Shown here in pieces: positions 19,157 through 28,814 of a DNA stretch of 64,000 nucleotides; position 1 is the first letter of the stretch; the number at the start of each line of letters is the position of its first letter. The DNA lies in contig NZ_CABPSK010000001.1 of assembly GCF_902459645.1 (NCBI RefSeq), positions 1,798,001-1,862,000 on the forward strand, in the 5' to 3' direction. This DNA is from Pandoraea pneumonica (GTDB lineage Bacteria; Pseudomonadota; Gammaproteobacteria; Burkholderiales; Burkholderiaceae). A program made the position numbers and the translations under genes. The notes under the pieces were generated by a model, which was given only the letters and a program-made list of their open reading frames with translations, was not told the origin of the DNA and did not search any database.

Positions 19157-19773
19157 TCGCGCGCGCGCATCCGGACGAATTGCGCGTCGGGTTGGTCTCG
19201 ATCAGCGACCGTGCCAGCCAAGGGACCTATGAGGATCAGGGCATCCCGGCATTGCAGGCCTGGCTCGGCAGCGCCCTGACGTCCCCGTGGGTGGCCGAAA
19301 CCCGCTTGATTCCCGACGATGCGCAGGGCATCACGGCCACGCTGATCGAACTCGTCGACACGATGCAGTGCGATCTGGTGCTCACCACTGGGGGCACCGG
19401 CCCGTCGCGGCGCGACGTGACCCCCGAAGCCACGTTGCAGGCCGGCACGAAGGAAATGCCGGGGTTCGGCGAGCAAATGCGCCAGATCAGCCTGCGCTTC
19501 GTGCCCACGGCGATTCTGTCGCGTCAGGTGGCCGTCATCCGCGAAACGCCGGCCCACGCTGCGTTGATCATCAATCTGCCGGGGCAGCCCAAGTCGATCA
19601 AGGAAACGCTGGAAGGACTGCGCGACGCCGACGGCAAATCTGTTGTGCCTGGCATTTTCGCCGCTGTGCCCTACTGCATCGATCTGATCGGTGGACCGTA
19701 TATCGAAACCGACGACACCGTGTGCAAGGCATTCCGTCCGAAATCGGCGATTCGTGCGCCGAAGCCTGCGTGA
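19153..19773 (+). CDS. mog: Molybdopterin adenylyltransferase
   Basis: A 206-residue MoaB/Mog-fold enzyme that adenylylates molybdopterin before molybdate insertion. Signature segments: [14 protein letters not shown] at the N-terminus, [20 protein letters not shown] for nucleotide and pterin binding, and [16 protein letters not shown] near the C-terminus, which distinguish Mog from MoaB. It overlaps the yjgA stop by four bases, so the two are co-translated although their roles differ. A bidirectional terminator follows 73 bases later. Confidence 0.94.
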   Translation: MIARAHPDELRVGLVSISDRASQGTYEDQGIPALQAWLGSALTSPWVAETRLIPDDAQGITATLIELVDTMQCDLVLTTGGTGPSRRDVTPEATLQAGTKEMPGFGEQMRQISLRFVPTAILSRQVAVIRETPAHAALIINLPGQPKSIKETLEGLRDADGKSVVPGIFAAVPYCIDLIGGPYIETDDTVCKAFRPKSAIRAPKPA

Positions 19774-19846
19774 GATGAGACACACGGACAACGCAGGCGA
19801 TGGGCTTGCGTCCTTCGCCTTTGCCGCTTCGTCGTAACCTTCAATG

Positions 19847-19874
19847 AAAAACGCCAGCATCTTGCTGGCGTTTT
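19847..19874. terminator. Bidirectional terminator between mog and orn
   Basis: ACGCCAGCA and TGCTGGCGT pair perfectly over a short CTT-type loop, flanked by four or more A on the left and four T on the right. It can serve both the convergent mog and orn transcripts. Confidence 0.92.
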
Positions 19875-19905
19875 CGTTTGGCTCACGGGGCTTGATCGAC
19901 CGAAC

Positions 19906-20529
19906 TTAGGCGGCGGCGTCGCTACCCGGCACCGTCGTCTTCAGGAAGTGCTCGCGGTAATACACGAGCTCGTCGATCGATTCGTGAATGTCGGCCAGCG
20001 CCGTATGCGCGGCGCGCTTGCTGAAACCCTTGTAGACCGTGGGCTCCCAGCGGCGGCACAACTCTTTGAGCGTGCTGACGTCGAGATTGCGGTAGTGGAA
20101 AAACGCTTCGAGCTTCGGCATGTAACGCGCCATGAAGCGGCGGTCCTGACAAATCGAATTGCCGCACATCGGCGACTTGTTGGGCGGGACGTACTGCGAC
20201 AGAAACTCGATCAGTTGCGCCTCGGCCGAGGCTTCGTCGACCGTCGACGCCTTCACGCGGTCGATCAGCCCCGAACGGCCGTGGGTGCCCTTGTTCCAGT
20301 CGTCCATGCCGTCGAGCACGGCGTCGGACTGGTGAATCGCGAAAACCGGGCCTTCGATGCGACGCGTCAAGGCCGAATCGGTGACCACGACGGCAACTTC
20401 GATGATTCGGTCGCTATCGGGCTGCAAACCGGTCATTTCCATATCGAGCCAGACCAGATTGAACTCGGCACGCGCGAGCGTCGTTTCGCCTTCGGCAGAT
20501 GCGGAATTTTGGGATGGAATGGCAGACAT
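19906..20529 (-). CDS. orn: Oligoribonuclease
   Basis: A 207-residue DEDD-family 3'-5' exonuclease that degrades two-residue RNAs, including pGpG from cyclic di-GMP turnover. The catalytic acidic residues lie in [11 protein letters not shown], in the D of the [14 protein letters not shown] neighbourhood, and in [14 protein letters not shown] at the C-terminus. The start was set at the ATG at 20529 (MSAIPSQNS); the frame remains open to 20775, but that extension overlaps the M48 gene and its promoter. A Ser/Ala-rich leader of about 20 residues precedes the conserved core. No clear ribosome site is visible. Confidence 0.95.
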   Translation of the reverse strand: MSAIPSQNSASAEGETTLARAEFNLVWLDMEMTGLQPDSDRIIEVAVVVTDSALTRRIEGPVFAIHQSDAVLDGMDDWNKGTHGRSGLIDRVKASTVDEASAEAQLIEFLSQYVPPNKSPMCGNSICQDRRFMARYMPKLEAFFHYRNLDVSTLKELCRRWEPTVYKGFSKRAAHTALADIHESIDELVYYREHFLKTTVPGSDAAA

Positions 20530-20595
20530 GATCGGAAGACTCTGTAAAACGCGTCGGTAGGCGACCGGTAAGGCGCCTGGCCGGTCGAAAGAACT

Positions 20596-20601
20596 TATAA
20601 T
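20596..20601 (+). promoter_or_regulatory. -10 box of the M48 protease-rsgA transcript
   Basis: A perfect TATAAT lies 30 bases before the protease ATG; the -35 region is weak. Confidence 0.45.
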
Positions 20602-20631
20602 TCTCGCATACTTCAGATTCCTCTTAGGCGC

Positions 20632-21879
20632 ATGTTCACTTATCTCTTCGTGATCTTCCTGCTGGCCATGGTCATGACCAAGCTGTGGCTGGCGGCCCGC
20701 CAGATCCGCCATGTGGTTGCCCATCGTGCCGCTGTCCCCGAGCGTTTCGCCGGCACGATCACACTGACCGATCACCAGCGCGCGGCCGACTACACGGTGG
20801 CGCGCACGCGGCTCGGCATGGCCGAAATCTTTGCGCAGGCGGTGCTGCTCGTCGCCCTCACCCTGCTCGGCGGCCTGAACCTGCTACATATCGGCATCAC
20901 CGAATGGCTGGGCGAAGGCTACGTCGCGCAGATCGCGCTGATCGGCGCAGTGCTGCTCATCTCCGGCCTCGTGGATCTGCCGTTCACGTACGTGCGCCAG
21001 TTTGTGATCGAACAACGGTTCGGGTTCAATCGCATGTCGATTGGCCTGTTTATCGTCGATCTGATCAAAGGCACCGCCATCGGCGTCGTGCTGGGCCTGC
21101 CGCTGCTGTTCGTGGTTTTGTGGCTGATGGAGCGCGCCGGGCCGATGTGGTGGCTGTACACGTGGGTGGTGTGGGTGGCGTTCAATCTATTCGTCCAATT
21201 CATCTTCCCGCACGTTATCGCGCCAATGTTCAACAAGTTCGAACCGCTTACGGATGTTTCGCTGGCCCAGCGCATCGAAGGACTGATGCAGCGCTGCGGC
21301 TTCGCAGCACGCGGGCTGTTTGTCATGGACGGCTCGAAGCGCTCCGCGCACGGTAACGCCTACTTCAGCGGGTTTGGGCGTGCAAAGCGCATCGTATTCT
21401 TCGACACGCTGATCGAGCGCCTGTCGCCGGAAGAAATCGAGGCGGTACTCGCGCACGAGTTGGGTCACTTCAAACGCCGTCATATCACCAAGCGTCTCGC
21501 GGTCGCGTTCGCACTCTCGCTCGCCTTCCTCGCCCTGCTCGGCTGGCTTGCCGGGCGCACTTGGTTCTATACAGAGCTTGGCGTCCTCCCGTCGATGACG
21601 GGCAGCAACAATGCGTTAGCGCTGGTGCTCTTCTTCTTGGTACTGCCGGTCTTTGGTTTCTTCGCCAGCCCACTAAGCAGCCTGACGTCGCGCAAGCACG
21701 AGTTCGAAGCCGACGCCTTCGCCGCCAGCCAAACGCAGGCGAGCGACCTCGTCAACGCGCTGGTTAAGCTTTATCAGGACAACGCCTCGACGCTCACACC
21801 CGACCCTGTCTACACCGCGTTCTACTACTCGCACCCGCCCGCCTCGCAGCGCATCGACCGACTGCTGGGGCACGCATGA
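20632..21879 (+). CDS. M48 family (Ste24/CAAX prenyl protease 1-like) membrane metalloprotease
   Basis: A 415-residue zinc metalloprotease with seven or so membrane helices. The zinc motif HELGH is at residues 275-279, and the third ligand is the Glu in HEFEADAFA near residue 360. The N-terminal half matches the Ste24 layout (a helix pair, then [21 protein letters not shown]), unlike the shorter HtpX. Such enzymes probably take part in membrane protein quality control; bacterial substrates are poorly known. The stop overlaps the rsgA start by four bases. Confidence 0.93.
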   Translation: MFTYLFVIFLLAMVMTKLWLAARQIRHVVAHRAAVPERFAGTITLTDHQRAADYTVARTRLGMAEIFAQAVLLVALTLLGGLNLLHIGITEWLGEGYVAQIALIGAVLLISGLVDLPFTYVRQFVIEQRFGFNRMSIGLFIVDLIKGTAIGVVLGLPLLFVVLWLMERAGPMWWLYTWVVWVAFNLFVQFIFPHVIAPMFNKFEPLTDVSLAQRIEGLMQRCGFAARGLFVMDGSKRSAHGNAYFSGFGRAKRIVFFDTLIERLSPEEIEAVLAHELGHFKRRHITKRLAVAFALSLAFLALLGWLAGRTWFYTELGVLPSMTGSNNALALVLFFLVLPVFGFFASPLSSLTSRKHEFEADAFAASQTQASDLVNALVKLYQDNASTLTPDPVYTAFYYSHPPASQRIDRLLGHA

Positions 21880-22817
21880 AGCGCAGTTCGAAAGTGAAAG
21901 CGGCACCGGCCGCCACGCCCGCAGAAGCCCGTCGCCTCGGCCGAGTCGCCGCCGCGCATGGACGTCACTACGTGGTGGAAGCCGATGACGGGGAAACCGT
22001 CCTGTGTTTCCCCCGCGGCAAGAAAAGCGAAATTGCCGTGGGCGACGAAGTGGCTTGGGCGCGTACCGGCGATCAGGGCGTGATCGAGGAGATTCTGCCG
22101 CGACGTAATCTGCTGTATCGCTCGGACCAGTTCAAAAGCAAACTGTTTGCGTCGAACATCGATCAGTTGGTGATCATGCTCGGGACCGAACCGTACTTCA
22201 GCGAAGATTTGCTCGGCCGAGCGCTCGTCGCTGCCGAGGCGAATGAACTGCACCCGCTCGTCGTGCTCAACAAGACGGACGTTGTCGCGGCTTTGCCAGC
22301 CGCACGCGAACGCTTGGCGCCCTATCGGGCGTTGGGCTACGAAGTGCTGGAACTGTCGGTGCGCGCCGATCCTGAGGCGGCCAAGGCAATGCTCTTGCCG
22401 CGCCTGGCACATAAGGCGTCGCTGCTGTTGGGACAGTCTGGCATGGGGAAATCGAGCCTTGTGAACCTGCTCGTACCCAATGCAGATGCCGCTACGCGCG
22501 AGATCTCCACCGTGCTGAATTCCGGCAAGCACACGACGACGTTTACTCGTATCTTCCATCTGCCAGAAGGCGGGCTGCTGATCGACTCACCGGGGTTTCA
22601 GGAATTCGGTCTTCACCACCTCAAGGAAGGCGTGTTGGAGCGTGCCTTCCCGGAGTTTCGCCCGCTGCTCACCGGCTGCCGGTTCTACAACTGCCACCAC
22701 CTGAAAGAGCCGGGCTGCGCCATTCTCGAAGCCGTGGCCGATGGGCGAATCTCCGAACAGCGTCACGCGCTCTATGCGCAACTGGTGCACGAGTCGGAGC
22801 AGGAAATCCCGTACTGA
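21876..22817 (+). CDS. rsgA: Small ribosomal subunit biogenesis GTPase RsgA
   Basis: A 313-residue circularly permuted GTPase that checks late 30S assembly. An OB-fold domain comes first (about 18-80). GTPase motifs then appear in permuted order: G4 NKTD (132-135), G1 GQSGMGKSS (186-194), G3 DSPG (237-240). A C-terminal zinc module uses Cys268, Cys273, a His of the HH pair and Cys281. The enzyme acts in the cytoplasm on 30S subunits. It starts within the protease stop codon region (ATGA) and is followed by a strong bidirectional terminator. Confidence 0.97.
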   Translation: MKRSSKVKAAPAATPAEARRLGRVAAAHGRHYVVEADDGETVLCFPRGKKSEIAVGDEVAWARTGDQGVIEEILPRRNLLYRSDQFKSKLFASNIDQLVIMLGTEPYFSEDLLGRALVAAEANELHPLVVLNKTDVVAALPAARERLAPYRALGYEVLELSVRADPEAAKAMLLPRLAHKASLLLGQSGMGKSSLVNLLVPNADAATREISTVLNSGKHTTTFTRIFHLPEGGLLIDSPGFQEFGLHHLKEGVLERAFPEFRPLLTGCRFYNCHHLKEPGCAILEAVADGRISEQRHALYAQLVHESEQEIPY

Positions 22818-22846
22818 TTCGGGTGGCCTGTTAGCTCGTGAGAAAC

Positions 22847-22875
22847 AAAAAACCCCGCTTTTGCGGGGTTTTTTT
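22847..22875. terminator. Bidirectional terminator between rsgA and the CobD-like gene
   Basis: ACCCCGC and GCGGGGT form a perfect stem with a TTTT loop, flanked by an A-run and seven T. It serves both convergent transcripts. Confidence 0.95.
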
Positions 22876-22893
22876 GTTTCGTTCTGCCGGGAA

Positions 22894-23832
22894 TCAACCG
22901 AGCCAGACAGCCAGCGTCAGCAGCAAGAGCAGCAGCATCCACAGCAAGACGGCACGCCATACCAGCCCGACTGCCGCCTGAAGCGTACGCGGCGTGCATT
23001 CGCCACCGACCGGCAGCACCGCATCGTCACCTTGATTCAAGGCATCGACACTCGAAACCTCAGCCAACGGCCCAGTCAGCCGCGCGCCCAACGCGCCACT
23101 ACCGGCGGCGAGCAAAATGCCTTCGTTCTCGTTCGGCCACTGCTTGGCGTAGTGCCGCCAAGCGTAAATGGCGTCTTCGAAATTGCCCACGATGGCGAAG
23201 CCCACGGCCGTCATGCGTGCGGGCACCCAGTCGATCACGTAGAACGCCTTACGCGCAAACGAACCAAATGCCGGACTGCGGTCAGGTGCGGGCTCGGTCC
23301 AGCGACGCGACAGATATTCTGCGAGACGGTACAGCACAGCGCCCGCCGGGCCAATCGGAATCAGGAACCAGAAGAACACGCCGAAAACGTGGCGGTGCGA
23401 CGCGATGACCGCTTGCAGCAGCGTGTGCCGCACGATCTCGTCCACTGGCATGTCGACCGTATCGATACCGATCCACTGGCGGAGAATTTCGCGCGCTTCG
23501 TTGACGTTGTCGTTGTTGAGCGCGACGTGAATGTCAGTGAAATAGTGGCTGAACTGCCGAAAACCCATCGTCAGATAGACGATCAACACGTTCCACGCAA
23601 AGCCCAACAGGATATTCACCCGCATGAGCAGGTAATAGATCACCCCGACCACCAACACGAACGGCACCACAACGACCAGCCATGCCAGCACGCCGTGCCG
23701 AGGTTGCCCGGCATCGAACGATTGCGAAGTGTGTGTCGCGTGGGAGCGGATCAGGTTGTAGATCGGGTTTTGCGTGGAGAGCGCACGCACCTGCTCGAGG
23801 ATCAGCGCGAGGAGTACCGAAAAGAATGTCAT
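22894..23832 (-). CDS. CobD/CbiB-family (AmpE-like) membrane protein
   Basis: A 312-residue polytopic protein of the CobD/CbiB superfamily. It has a leading hydrophobic helix (TFFSVLLALILEQ), two helices around residues 50-100, the VNEAREILRQWIGIDT segment that resembles the CbiB cytoplasmic loop, and a last helix rich in Leu at the C-terminus. True CbiB attaches aminopropanol during cobalamin synthesis, but no other cobalamin gene is in this window. A housekeeping or AmpE-like role is equally possible. The ATG at 23832 is preferred; the frame stays open to 23937, but the extra residues lack family features. It shares its strand with the Nudix gene upstream, 134 bases away. Confidence 0.82.
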   Translation of the reverse strand: MTFFSVLLALILEQVRALSTQNPIYNLIRSHATHTSQSFDAGQPRHGVLAWLVVVVPFVLVVGVIYYLLMRVNILLGFAWNVLIVYLTMGFRQFSHYFTDIHVALNNDNVNEAREILRQWIGIDTVDMPVDEIVRHTLLQAVIASHRHVFGVFFWFLIPIGPAGAVLYRLAEYLSRRWTEPAPDRSPAFGSFARKAFYVIDWVPARMTAVGFAIVGNFEDAIYAWRHYAKQWPNENEGILLAAGSGALGARLTGPLAEVSSVDALNQGDDAVLPVGGECTPRTLQAAVGLVWRAVLLWMLLLLLLTLAVWLG

Positions 23833-23966
23833 GCGTGCGATCGGGTCACCGGACGGAATGACGTAACGATAGCACAGCTTCTCGCGAATGCCCGTGCCAC
23901 GCGCCTTCGCGACGCGTGCAATGCCAATTTCGCGCACACAAATTGCGCGACCTTGTGGCTGACGCG

Positions 23967-24653
23967 TCAGGCTCGCAGCAGTTGATAGAAGTTGCGCAGC
24001 ATACCGGCCGTCGCCCCCCAGATGAAATACTCGCCGCCGGCCGGTCGCGGATACGGCATGGCATAGAAGCGCCGTTCCCCAACTTGATAGTTGAAGACAC
24101 GAATCTGGTGGTGCGCCGGGTTCATCAGGAAGTCGAGTGGGACTTCAAAGATCTCGTCGACTTCGCCCGCATCGGCGACGAGCTCGACAGGTGGCCTGAC
24201 CAAGCCCACCACCGGCGCGACTCGGAAACCGGTGCCGGTGACATAGTCGGGTAGCCGCCCGATCACTTCGACCGCGCCGGAGTCGAGCCCAATCTCCTCA
24301 CGCGATTCGCGCAACGCCGTCGCGATGGGTGTCGGATCGTCGGGCTCACGACTGCCGCCCGGGAAACTCACTTGTCCGGCGTGCGTGCTCAGATGCTGGG
24401 TGCGTTGCGTCAGCAGCACCGTCGTGCCGTGCGGCCGCATGACCAAGGGAACCAGCACAGCAGCAGCACGTGGGGTGAAAAGCGGCGGTGAGACAACTTC
24501 GATGGCACCCGCATCGGGGGTCCAGATAGGTGGACGGGCGAGGCGATCGCGCAGCGCCATCGGGGTCAGCCGATCTGCCGGCACCGCGGGCTCACCCTCG
24601 CCCGTCGAGACGATGGGTAACGCTTCGGGATGCAGGATCAGAGGTGGCGCCAC
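23967..24653 (-). CDS. CoA pyrophosphatase, Nudix hydrolase family
   Basis: A 228-residue Nudix hydrolase. The Nudix box spans about residues 100-123, ending in RESREEIGL; the usual Glu six residues after the first Gly is Asp here. Just before it is the CoA-specific motif (LLTQRTQHLSTHAGQVSFPGG, residues 80-100), which assigns it to the NudL/PCD1 group that splits CoA or acyl-CoA to phosphopantetheine and ADP. A variable N-terminal region of about 60 residues precedes the domain. It lies between rplS and the CobD-like gene on the same strand. Confidence 0.92.
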   Translation of the reverse strand: MAPPLILHPEALPIVSTGEGEPAVPADRLTPMALRDRLARPPIWTPDAGAIEVVSPPLFTPRAAAVLVPLVMRPHGTTVLLTQRTQHLSTHAGQVSFPGGSREPDDPTPIATALRESREEIGLDSGAVEVIGRLPDYVTGTGFRVAPVVGLVRPPVELVADAGEVDEIFEVPLDFLMNPAHHQIRVFNYQVGERRFYAMPYPRPAGGEYFIWGATAGMLRNFYQLLRA

Positions 24654-24781
24654 GTAGGCCTTTGCACGATGAATAACTTCGCTATTTTACCGGGGAAGCG
24701 TCGACTTCGTATCCGGGAAGAAAAAGCTGCTTCAGGGGGTAATTCACGCGATGCGACGTTGGTGCGGCACCGCCACATACG

Positions 24782-24809
24782 AAAAAAGCACCCCGAAGGG
24801 GTGCTTTTT
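24782..24809. terminator. Terminator of the rpsP-rimM-trmD-rplS operon
   Basis: AGCACCCC and GGGGTGCT form a perfect stem with a GAA loop, with six A on one side and five T on the other. It lies 56 bases after the rplS stop. Confidence 0.95.
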
Positions 24810-24865
24810 CCATGCGGCTTTTGCTATGCCCGGCCACGAGGTCGCCGGGTATGGCAGCGTCCGAC

Positions 24866-25252
24866 TTACTCGGCAGCGACGGTCTTGCTCTTGTACGTGA
24901 GCTTTTCCTTGATACGTGCCGACTTGCCCGAACGCTCACGCAGGTAGTACAGCTTGGCGCGACGAACGTCACCACGACGCTTGACTTCGATGCTGGCGAT
25001 CAGCGGCGAGTACGTCTGGAACGTACGCTCAACGCCTTCACCCGACGAAATCTTGCGCACGATGAACGCCGAGTTCAGGCCACGGTTACGCTTGGCGATC
25101 ACGACGCCTTCGTAAGCCTGCACACGCTTGCGGGTACCTTCAACCACGTTCACGTTAACGATCACGGTATCGCCCGGGGCGAATTCGGGGATCGTCTTGC
25201 TCGTGGTCAAACGCGCGATTTCTTCTTGCTCGATCTGTGCGATCAGATTCAT
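24866..25252 (-). CDS. rplS: 50S ribosomal protein L19
   Basis: A 128-residue ribosomal protein at the 30S-50S interface. Conserved blocks are [29 protein letters not shown]-type [28 protein letters not shown] and [27 protein letters not shown]. It is the last gene of the four-gene operon, 101 bases after trmD. A short Lys/Ala tail extends beyond the core, as in other betaproteobacteria. Confidence 0.98.
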   Translation of the reverse strand: MNLIAQIEQEEIARLTTSKTIPEFAPGDTVIVNVNVVEGTRKRVQAYEGVVIAKRNRGLNSAFIVRKISSGEGVERTFQTYSPLIASIEVKRRGDVRRAKLYYLRERSGKSARIKEKLTYKSKTVAAE

Positions 25253-25353
25253 TTACAACTCCTTGTGCCATCGTATCGGCGTTCTACCGGCATGCCGGCC
25301 CCGACAGAGGATGGGTTCAAACCGAATGCCGCCCCCATGGCGACACCCTTTGC

Positions 25354-26124
25354 CTACTTCGCCGACGAATCGGCGGCGAGGCTTGCCAGCCATGCCTCAT
25401 CGGCACGACTGAGCAATCCGTTGGCACGCGCGCTCTCGATCATATCGGGACGCTTGCGCCAGGTATTGGTCAACGCCTCGCGGCGCCGCCACTTTTCAAT
25501 CTCGGCGTGGTGCCCACCCAGCAGTACGTCGGGCACGCGCACACCTTCGTATTCTTCAGGCCGCGTGTAGTGCGGGCAGTCGAGCAAGCCATTCACGAAG
25601 CTGTCTTGCTCGGCCGACTGCGAGTCATTCAACACGCCAGGCAGCAGTCGAATCAGCGAGTCCATCAGCGCCATCGCGGGCAATTCGCCCCCCGACAACA
25701 CAAAATCGCCGACGCTGACTTCCTCGTCCACGACACGATCAACCAGACGCTGGTCGATGGCCTCGTAACGTCCGCACAGCAGAATCAGACCCTGCTCCTG
25801 CTCACGCAATTCCGTCACCCGGCGATGGGTCAGCGGCTTGCCTTGCGGAGACATCAACAGCACACGCCCACGTGCAACACCGGCTTGCGCCTGTGCGGCT
25901 TTCGCGGCAGCGATCGCGTCTTCTAGCGGCTTGGCGAGCATGACCATGCCCGGCCCACCGCCATACGGACGATCGTCGACCGTACGGTAGTTGTTGTGCG
26001 TGAAATCACGCGGATTCCAAAACCGCAGGTCGTAACGCGACTGCTTGAGTGCCCGGCTGGTAACGCCCCAGTCGGTCAGTGCCCGAAACATCTCGGGAAA
26101 TAGCGTGACGACGTCAAACTGCAT
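25354..26124 (-). CDS. trmD: tRNA (guanine-37-N1)-methyltransferase
   Basis: A 256-residue SPOUT-class enzyme that methylates G37 next to the anticodon and prevents frameshifting. N-terminal [13 protein letters not shown] and [12 protein letters not shown], the knot segment [12 protein letters not shown] and [17 protein letters not shown] are all present, as is the [13 protein letters not shown] region. The ATG at 26124 gives the normal length; the frame extends upstream to 26157 without homology. It follows rimM by 61 bases in the conserved operon. Confidence 0.98.
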   Translation of the reverse strand: MQFDVVTLFPEMFRALTDWGVTSRALKQSRYDLRFWNPRDFTHNNYRTVDDRPYGGGPGMVMLAKPLEDAIAAAKAAQAQAGVARGRVLLMSPQGKPLTHRRVTELREQEQGLILLCGRYEAIDQRLVDRVVDEEVSVGDFVLSGGELPAMALMDSLIRLLPGVLNDSQSAEQDSFVNGLLDCPHYTRPEEYEGVRVPDVLLGGHHAEIEKWRRREALTNTWRKRPDMIESARANGLLSRADEAWLASLAADSSAK

Positions 26125-26185
26125 CAGGCCGGTTCCGTCCAGAGGTGCCCAGGCCAAATTTGTCCGGGGCGGTCATTCGGTCATC

Positions 26186-26836
26186 TCAGTAATCGAGACC
26201 CCAATCAGCCACAATGCGCCCCGCCTCGGTATCGACGGTCTGCACATACTGGCCAACGAAGGGAATCAGGCGCTCGGCGGTCTTCGCCGGTTTGCCATCA
26301 GCCGCCGGTACCTCATAGGCCACTCGCAACACGGTATGCACCCCGTTGTCGAGCAAACCGACGACCGTACCGAGCGATTCGTCCTGGAGATTCGTTACCT
26401 GAGCGCCGATGAGGTCGACCCAGTAAAACTCGTCTTCGTCAGCCGTTGGAAACGCACTGCGCGGCACCCAAACTTGCAACCCTTTGAGCGCTTCGGCGGC
26501 CGTGCGGCTGTCGCTGCCGCGCAATTGCGCGACGACGGTGCCGGAGTGTCCCCGGCTTTGCAGCACTTTCGCCTTGGTATAAGTCGAGTCGCCGGGACGC
26601 TGGAGATACCAGCTATCGGCAGACAGCAAACCTCCGCCGTCGCCCCCGTGCGGCTGCACCTTGATCCAGCCGCGAATGCCGTACGCGTCACCGATATAGC
26701 CAAGTTCGACGAGATCGTCGGGCACTTCGGTGACAGGTGCGAGCACCTGCGCCGCGCTCGTGCCAGCGGCACCTCGCGCGTCAGCACCGATTTTCAGCGG
26801 TACCCGCGCACGTGCGGGTCGAGCGTTACGAACCAT
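26186..26836 (-). CDS. rimM: Ribosome maturation factor RimM
   Basis: A protein of about 216 residues needed for 30S head maturation. The N-terminal RimM domain is shown by LVELGYIGDAYGIRGWIKVQPH, and the PRC-barrel by EFYWVDLIGAQVTNL and the C-terminal RLIPFVGQYVQTVD. A basic, Ala-rich leader of about 35 residues precedes the core. The start is uncertain: ATG at 26836 is used, but an in-frame GTG at 26863 would add nine residues. Neither has a strong ribosome site. It stands in the standard rpsP-rimM-trmD-rplS order. Confidence 0.94.
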   Translation of the reverse strand: MVRNARPARARVPLKIGADARGAAGTSAAQVLAPVTEVPDDLVELGYIGDAYGIRGWIKVQPHGGDGGGLLSADSWYLQRPGDSTYTKAKVLQSRGHSGTVVAQLRGSDSRTAAEALKGLQVWVPRSAFPTADEDEFYWVDLIGAQVTNLQDESLGTVVGLLDNGVHTVLRVAYEVPAADGKPAKTAERLIPFVGQYVQTVDTEAGRIVADWGLDY

Positions 26837-26963
26837 GCCAATCCAACGTTGAGACGAACACACGGCGCTGCCTGCTCCAGATCACTCCGGAACAGGCAGC
26901 GCCGTTCAATTCTTATGCCATCGGAAACCCGACAGCAATGCGTACTGCTTGATCAGCAAAAGC

Positions 26964-27215
26964 TTAGGCAGCAGCCTTCGGAGCTTGCTTGATCAGGCGA
27001 GCCACGGTCGGCGACAGTTGTGCGCCAACGCCTTGCCAGTAGGTCAGACGGTCTTGAGCGATGCGCAGACCTTCCGTGCCTTCAGCGGCGACCGGGTTGT
27101 AGAAGCCAATACGCTCGATAAAGCGGCCATCGCGGCGATTACGCGAATCGGTAGCAACGATGTTGTAGAACGGGCGCTTCTTCGCGCCGCCGCGAGCCAG
27201 GCGGATAACGACCAT
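26964..27215 (-). CDS. rpsP: 30S ribosomal protein S16
   Basis: An 83-residue ribosomal protein that supports 30S assembly. It reads [20 protein letters not shown] with the family's [14 protein letters not shown] block, and it has a normal Ala/Lys-rich end. It is the first gene of the operon and has a good promoter 44-72 bases upstream of the start. It is divergent from the sugar dehydrogenase-like gene. Confidence 0.98.
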   Translation of the reverse strand: MVVIRLARGGAKKRPFYNIVATDSRNRRDGRFIERIGFYNPVAAEGTEGLRIAQDRLTYWQGVGAQLSPTVARLIKQAPKAAA

Positions 27216-27258
27216 AATAAATCCTTGAATCCAGAAGTGTTCGGACAGAAAACGCGTG

Positions 27259-27287
27259 ATTATAGCGCAAAAACCTCGTCAAAACAA
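27259..27287 (-). promoter_or_regulatory. Promoter of the rpsP operon
   Basis: On the minus strand TTGTTT (27282-27287) and a perfect TATAAT (27259-27264) are 17 bases apart. Position and direction fit rpsP. Confidence 0.75.
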
Positions 27288-27413
27288 ACACATCCCGTGA
27301 AGCCGTCGAGATCGCGCCGTGCCCCGCCCCCATTGCGCCGGGCGCACGACACCGCCGACGCACCTCGCCGCTGGTCTACAATGCTCGCATCCTGTGCGAG
27401 AAGCGAGTCCGGC

Positions 27414-28619
27414 ATGCGACGATTTTCCGATGGATGGCAGTACGCGCCCTGGCGATACCGGCCAACAAGGCCCGCCCAGGCGCTCTCCCGATTCAGCCCG
27501 CTCGCACGGCGCTTGCTCTACCTGCTCACCGGCCTCCTGGCACTCGCCCCCACCTTGGCCCGGGCGCGCGACGCGCTCCCTATCGAGCGGCTCGTACTCC
27601 CCCCGGGCTTCTACGTCGAAGTCCTCTCCGATCAGCTTCCCGGCGCACGCGGCATGGTCCTTGGCCCTAAGGGGACACTGTTTGTCGGCAGTCGCGGCGA
27701 AGGTAACGTCTATGCGATCACACTCGACCCGTCGCGCGCCTATGCAGCGAAAGTGCGAACTATCGCATCGGGCCTGAATATGCCGGTCGGTGTCGCCATG
27801 CGCGATGGCGCCCTATATATATCAGCGGTCTCGCGCATCCTGCGGCTCGACAACATCGAAGACCGGCTGGACAACCCAGGCCAGCCCACGGTCGTCTACG
27901 CCAAACTCCCGGCGGAAACCCACCATGGCTGGCGTTACATCGCATTCGGCCCCGATCAGCGCTTGTACGTCGGTGTCGGCGCGCCGTGCAACGTATGCAA
28001 ACGCGATGAAAACCGCTACGCCATGATCGGCAGCATGAAACCGGACGGCAGTGACTGGCGCGTCGTAGCCCGCGGAGTGCGCAACACCGTCGGTTTCGAC
28101 TGGCAGCCGGGCACCAATACGTTGTGGTTTACCGACAACGGCCGCGACATGATGGGTGACGACGTCCCGGACGACAAACTTAACCGTCTCACACGCGCCG
28201 GTGAGCACTTCGGCTTCCCTTATTGCCATGCAGGCGACGTTCCCGACCCCGACTTCGGCCGCGAAAAATCCTGCACTTCATTCACACCACCGATGGCGAA
28301 GCTTGGCGCTCACGTTGCCGCCCTCGGCATGCGCTTCTATACAGGCAAGCAATTCCCCGAGGAGTATCGCGGCAACATTTTCATTGCAGAACACGGCTCC
28401 TGGAACCGATCCCGCAAAGTCGGATATCGCGTCGTGCGCGTCGTACTCGATGCCAAAAACAACGTGGTCAAGCAAGACGTCTTCGCACAGGGCTGGCTCG
28501 GCGCCGACGAATCGGTCTGGGGCCGCCCCGTCGATCTCCTGACACTGCCCGATGGCTCGCTACTCATCAGCGACGATTACGCCGGTGCCATCTACCGCAT
28601 CACATACCGCAAACCGTAG
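27414..28619 (+). CDS. PQQ-dependent sugar (L-sorbosone-type) dehydrogenase-like protein
   Basis: A 401-residue six-bladed propeller protein of the soluble glucose/sorbosone dehydrogenase family. After an Arg-rich leader and a hydrophobic helix (LLYLLTGLLALAPTLARA, about residues 36-53) comes LPPGFYVEVLSDQLPGARGMVLGPKGTLFVGSR-type sequence, then ETHHGWRYIAFGPDQRLYVGVGAPCNVC with the group's paired Cys, and EHGSWNRSRKVGYRVV. The enzyme would oxidise a sugar or aldehyde in the periplasm using PQQ; the substrate is unknown. A TACAAT box at 27376-27381 favours the ATG at 27414 over an in-frame ATG at 27381. It is divergent from rpsP and has no clear partner gene. Confidence 0.85.
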   Translation: MRRFSDGWQYAPWRYRPTRPAQALSRFSPLARRLLYLLTGLLALAPTLARARDALPIERLVLPPGFYVEVLSDQLPGARGMVLGPKGTLFVGSRGEGNVYAITLDPSRAYAAKVRTIASGLNMPVGVAMRDGALYISAVSRILRLDNIEDRLDNPGQPTVVYAKLPAETHHGWRYIAFGPDQRLYVGVGAPCNVCKRDENRYAMIGSMKPDGSDWRVVARGVRNTVGFDWQPGTNTLWFTDNGRDMMGDDVPDDKLNRLTRAGEHFGFPYCHAGDVPDPDFGREKSCTSFTPPMAKLGAHVAALGMRFYTGKQFPEEYRGNIFIAEHGSWNRSRKVGYRVVRVVLDAKNNVVKQDVFAQGWLGADESVWGRPVDLLTLPDGSLLISDDYAGAIYRITYRKP

Positions 28620-28814
28620 GGGCCTGCGATGCCGACTCGACAACCACTGGCGCCCCCATTCAGCGTGCGCCGCAGCGTCAAGAAAGGAACTGACTTGACC
28701 TCCTATCGGTCAACATCCCACGGTATTCACGGCTACGCCCGGGCGTATCACCACCTGCCCCGCGTGACATTTGCGCCGTCCCTGCCCTCTCCCTCACTCC
28801 GCTGACACAAGATC

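Noticed and set aside
28696-28714. TTGACC-7-GGTCAA inverted repeat upstream of the META lipoprotein gene
   Set aside because: The arms are only 6 bases, and there is no promoter-like sequence at suitable distance; too weak to call an operator.
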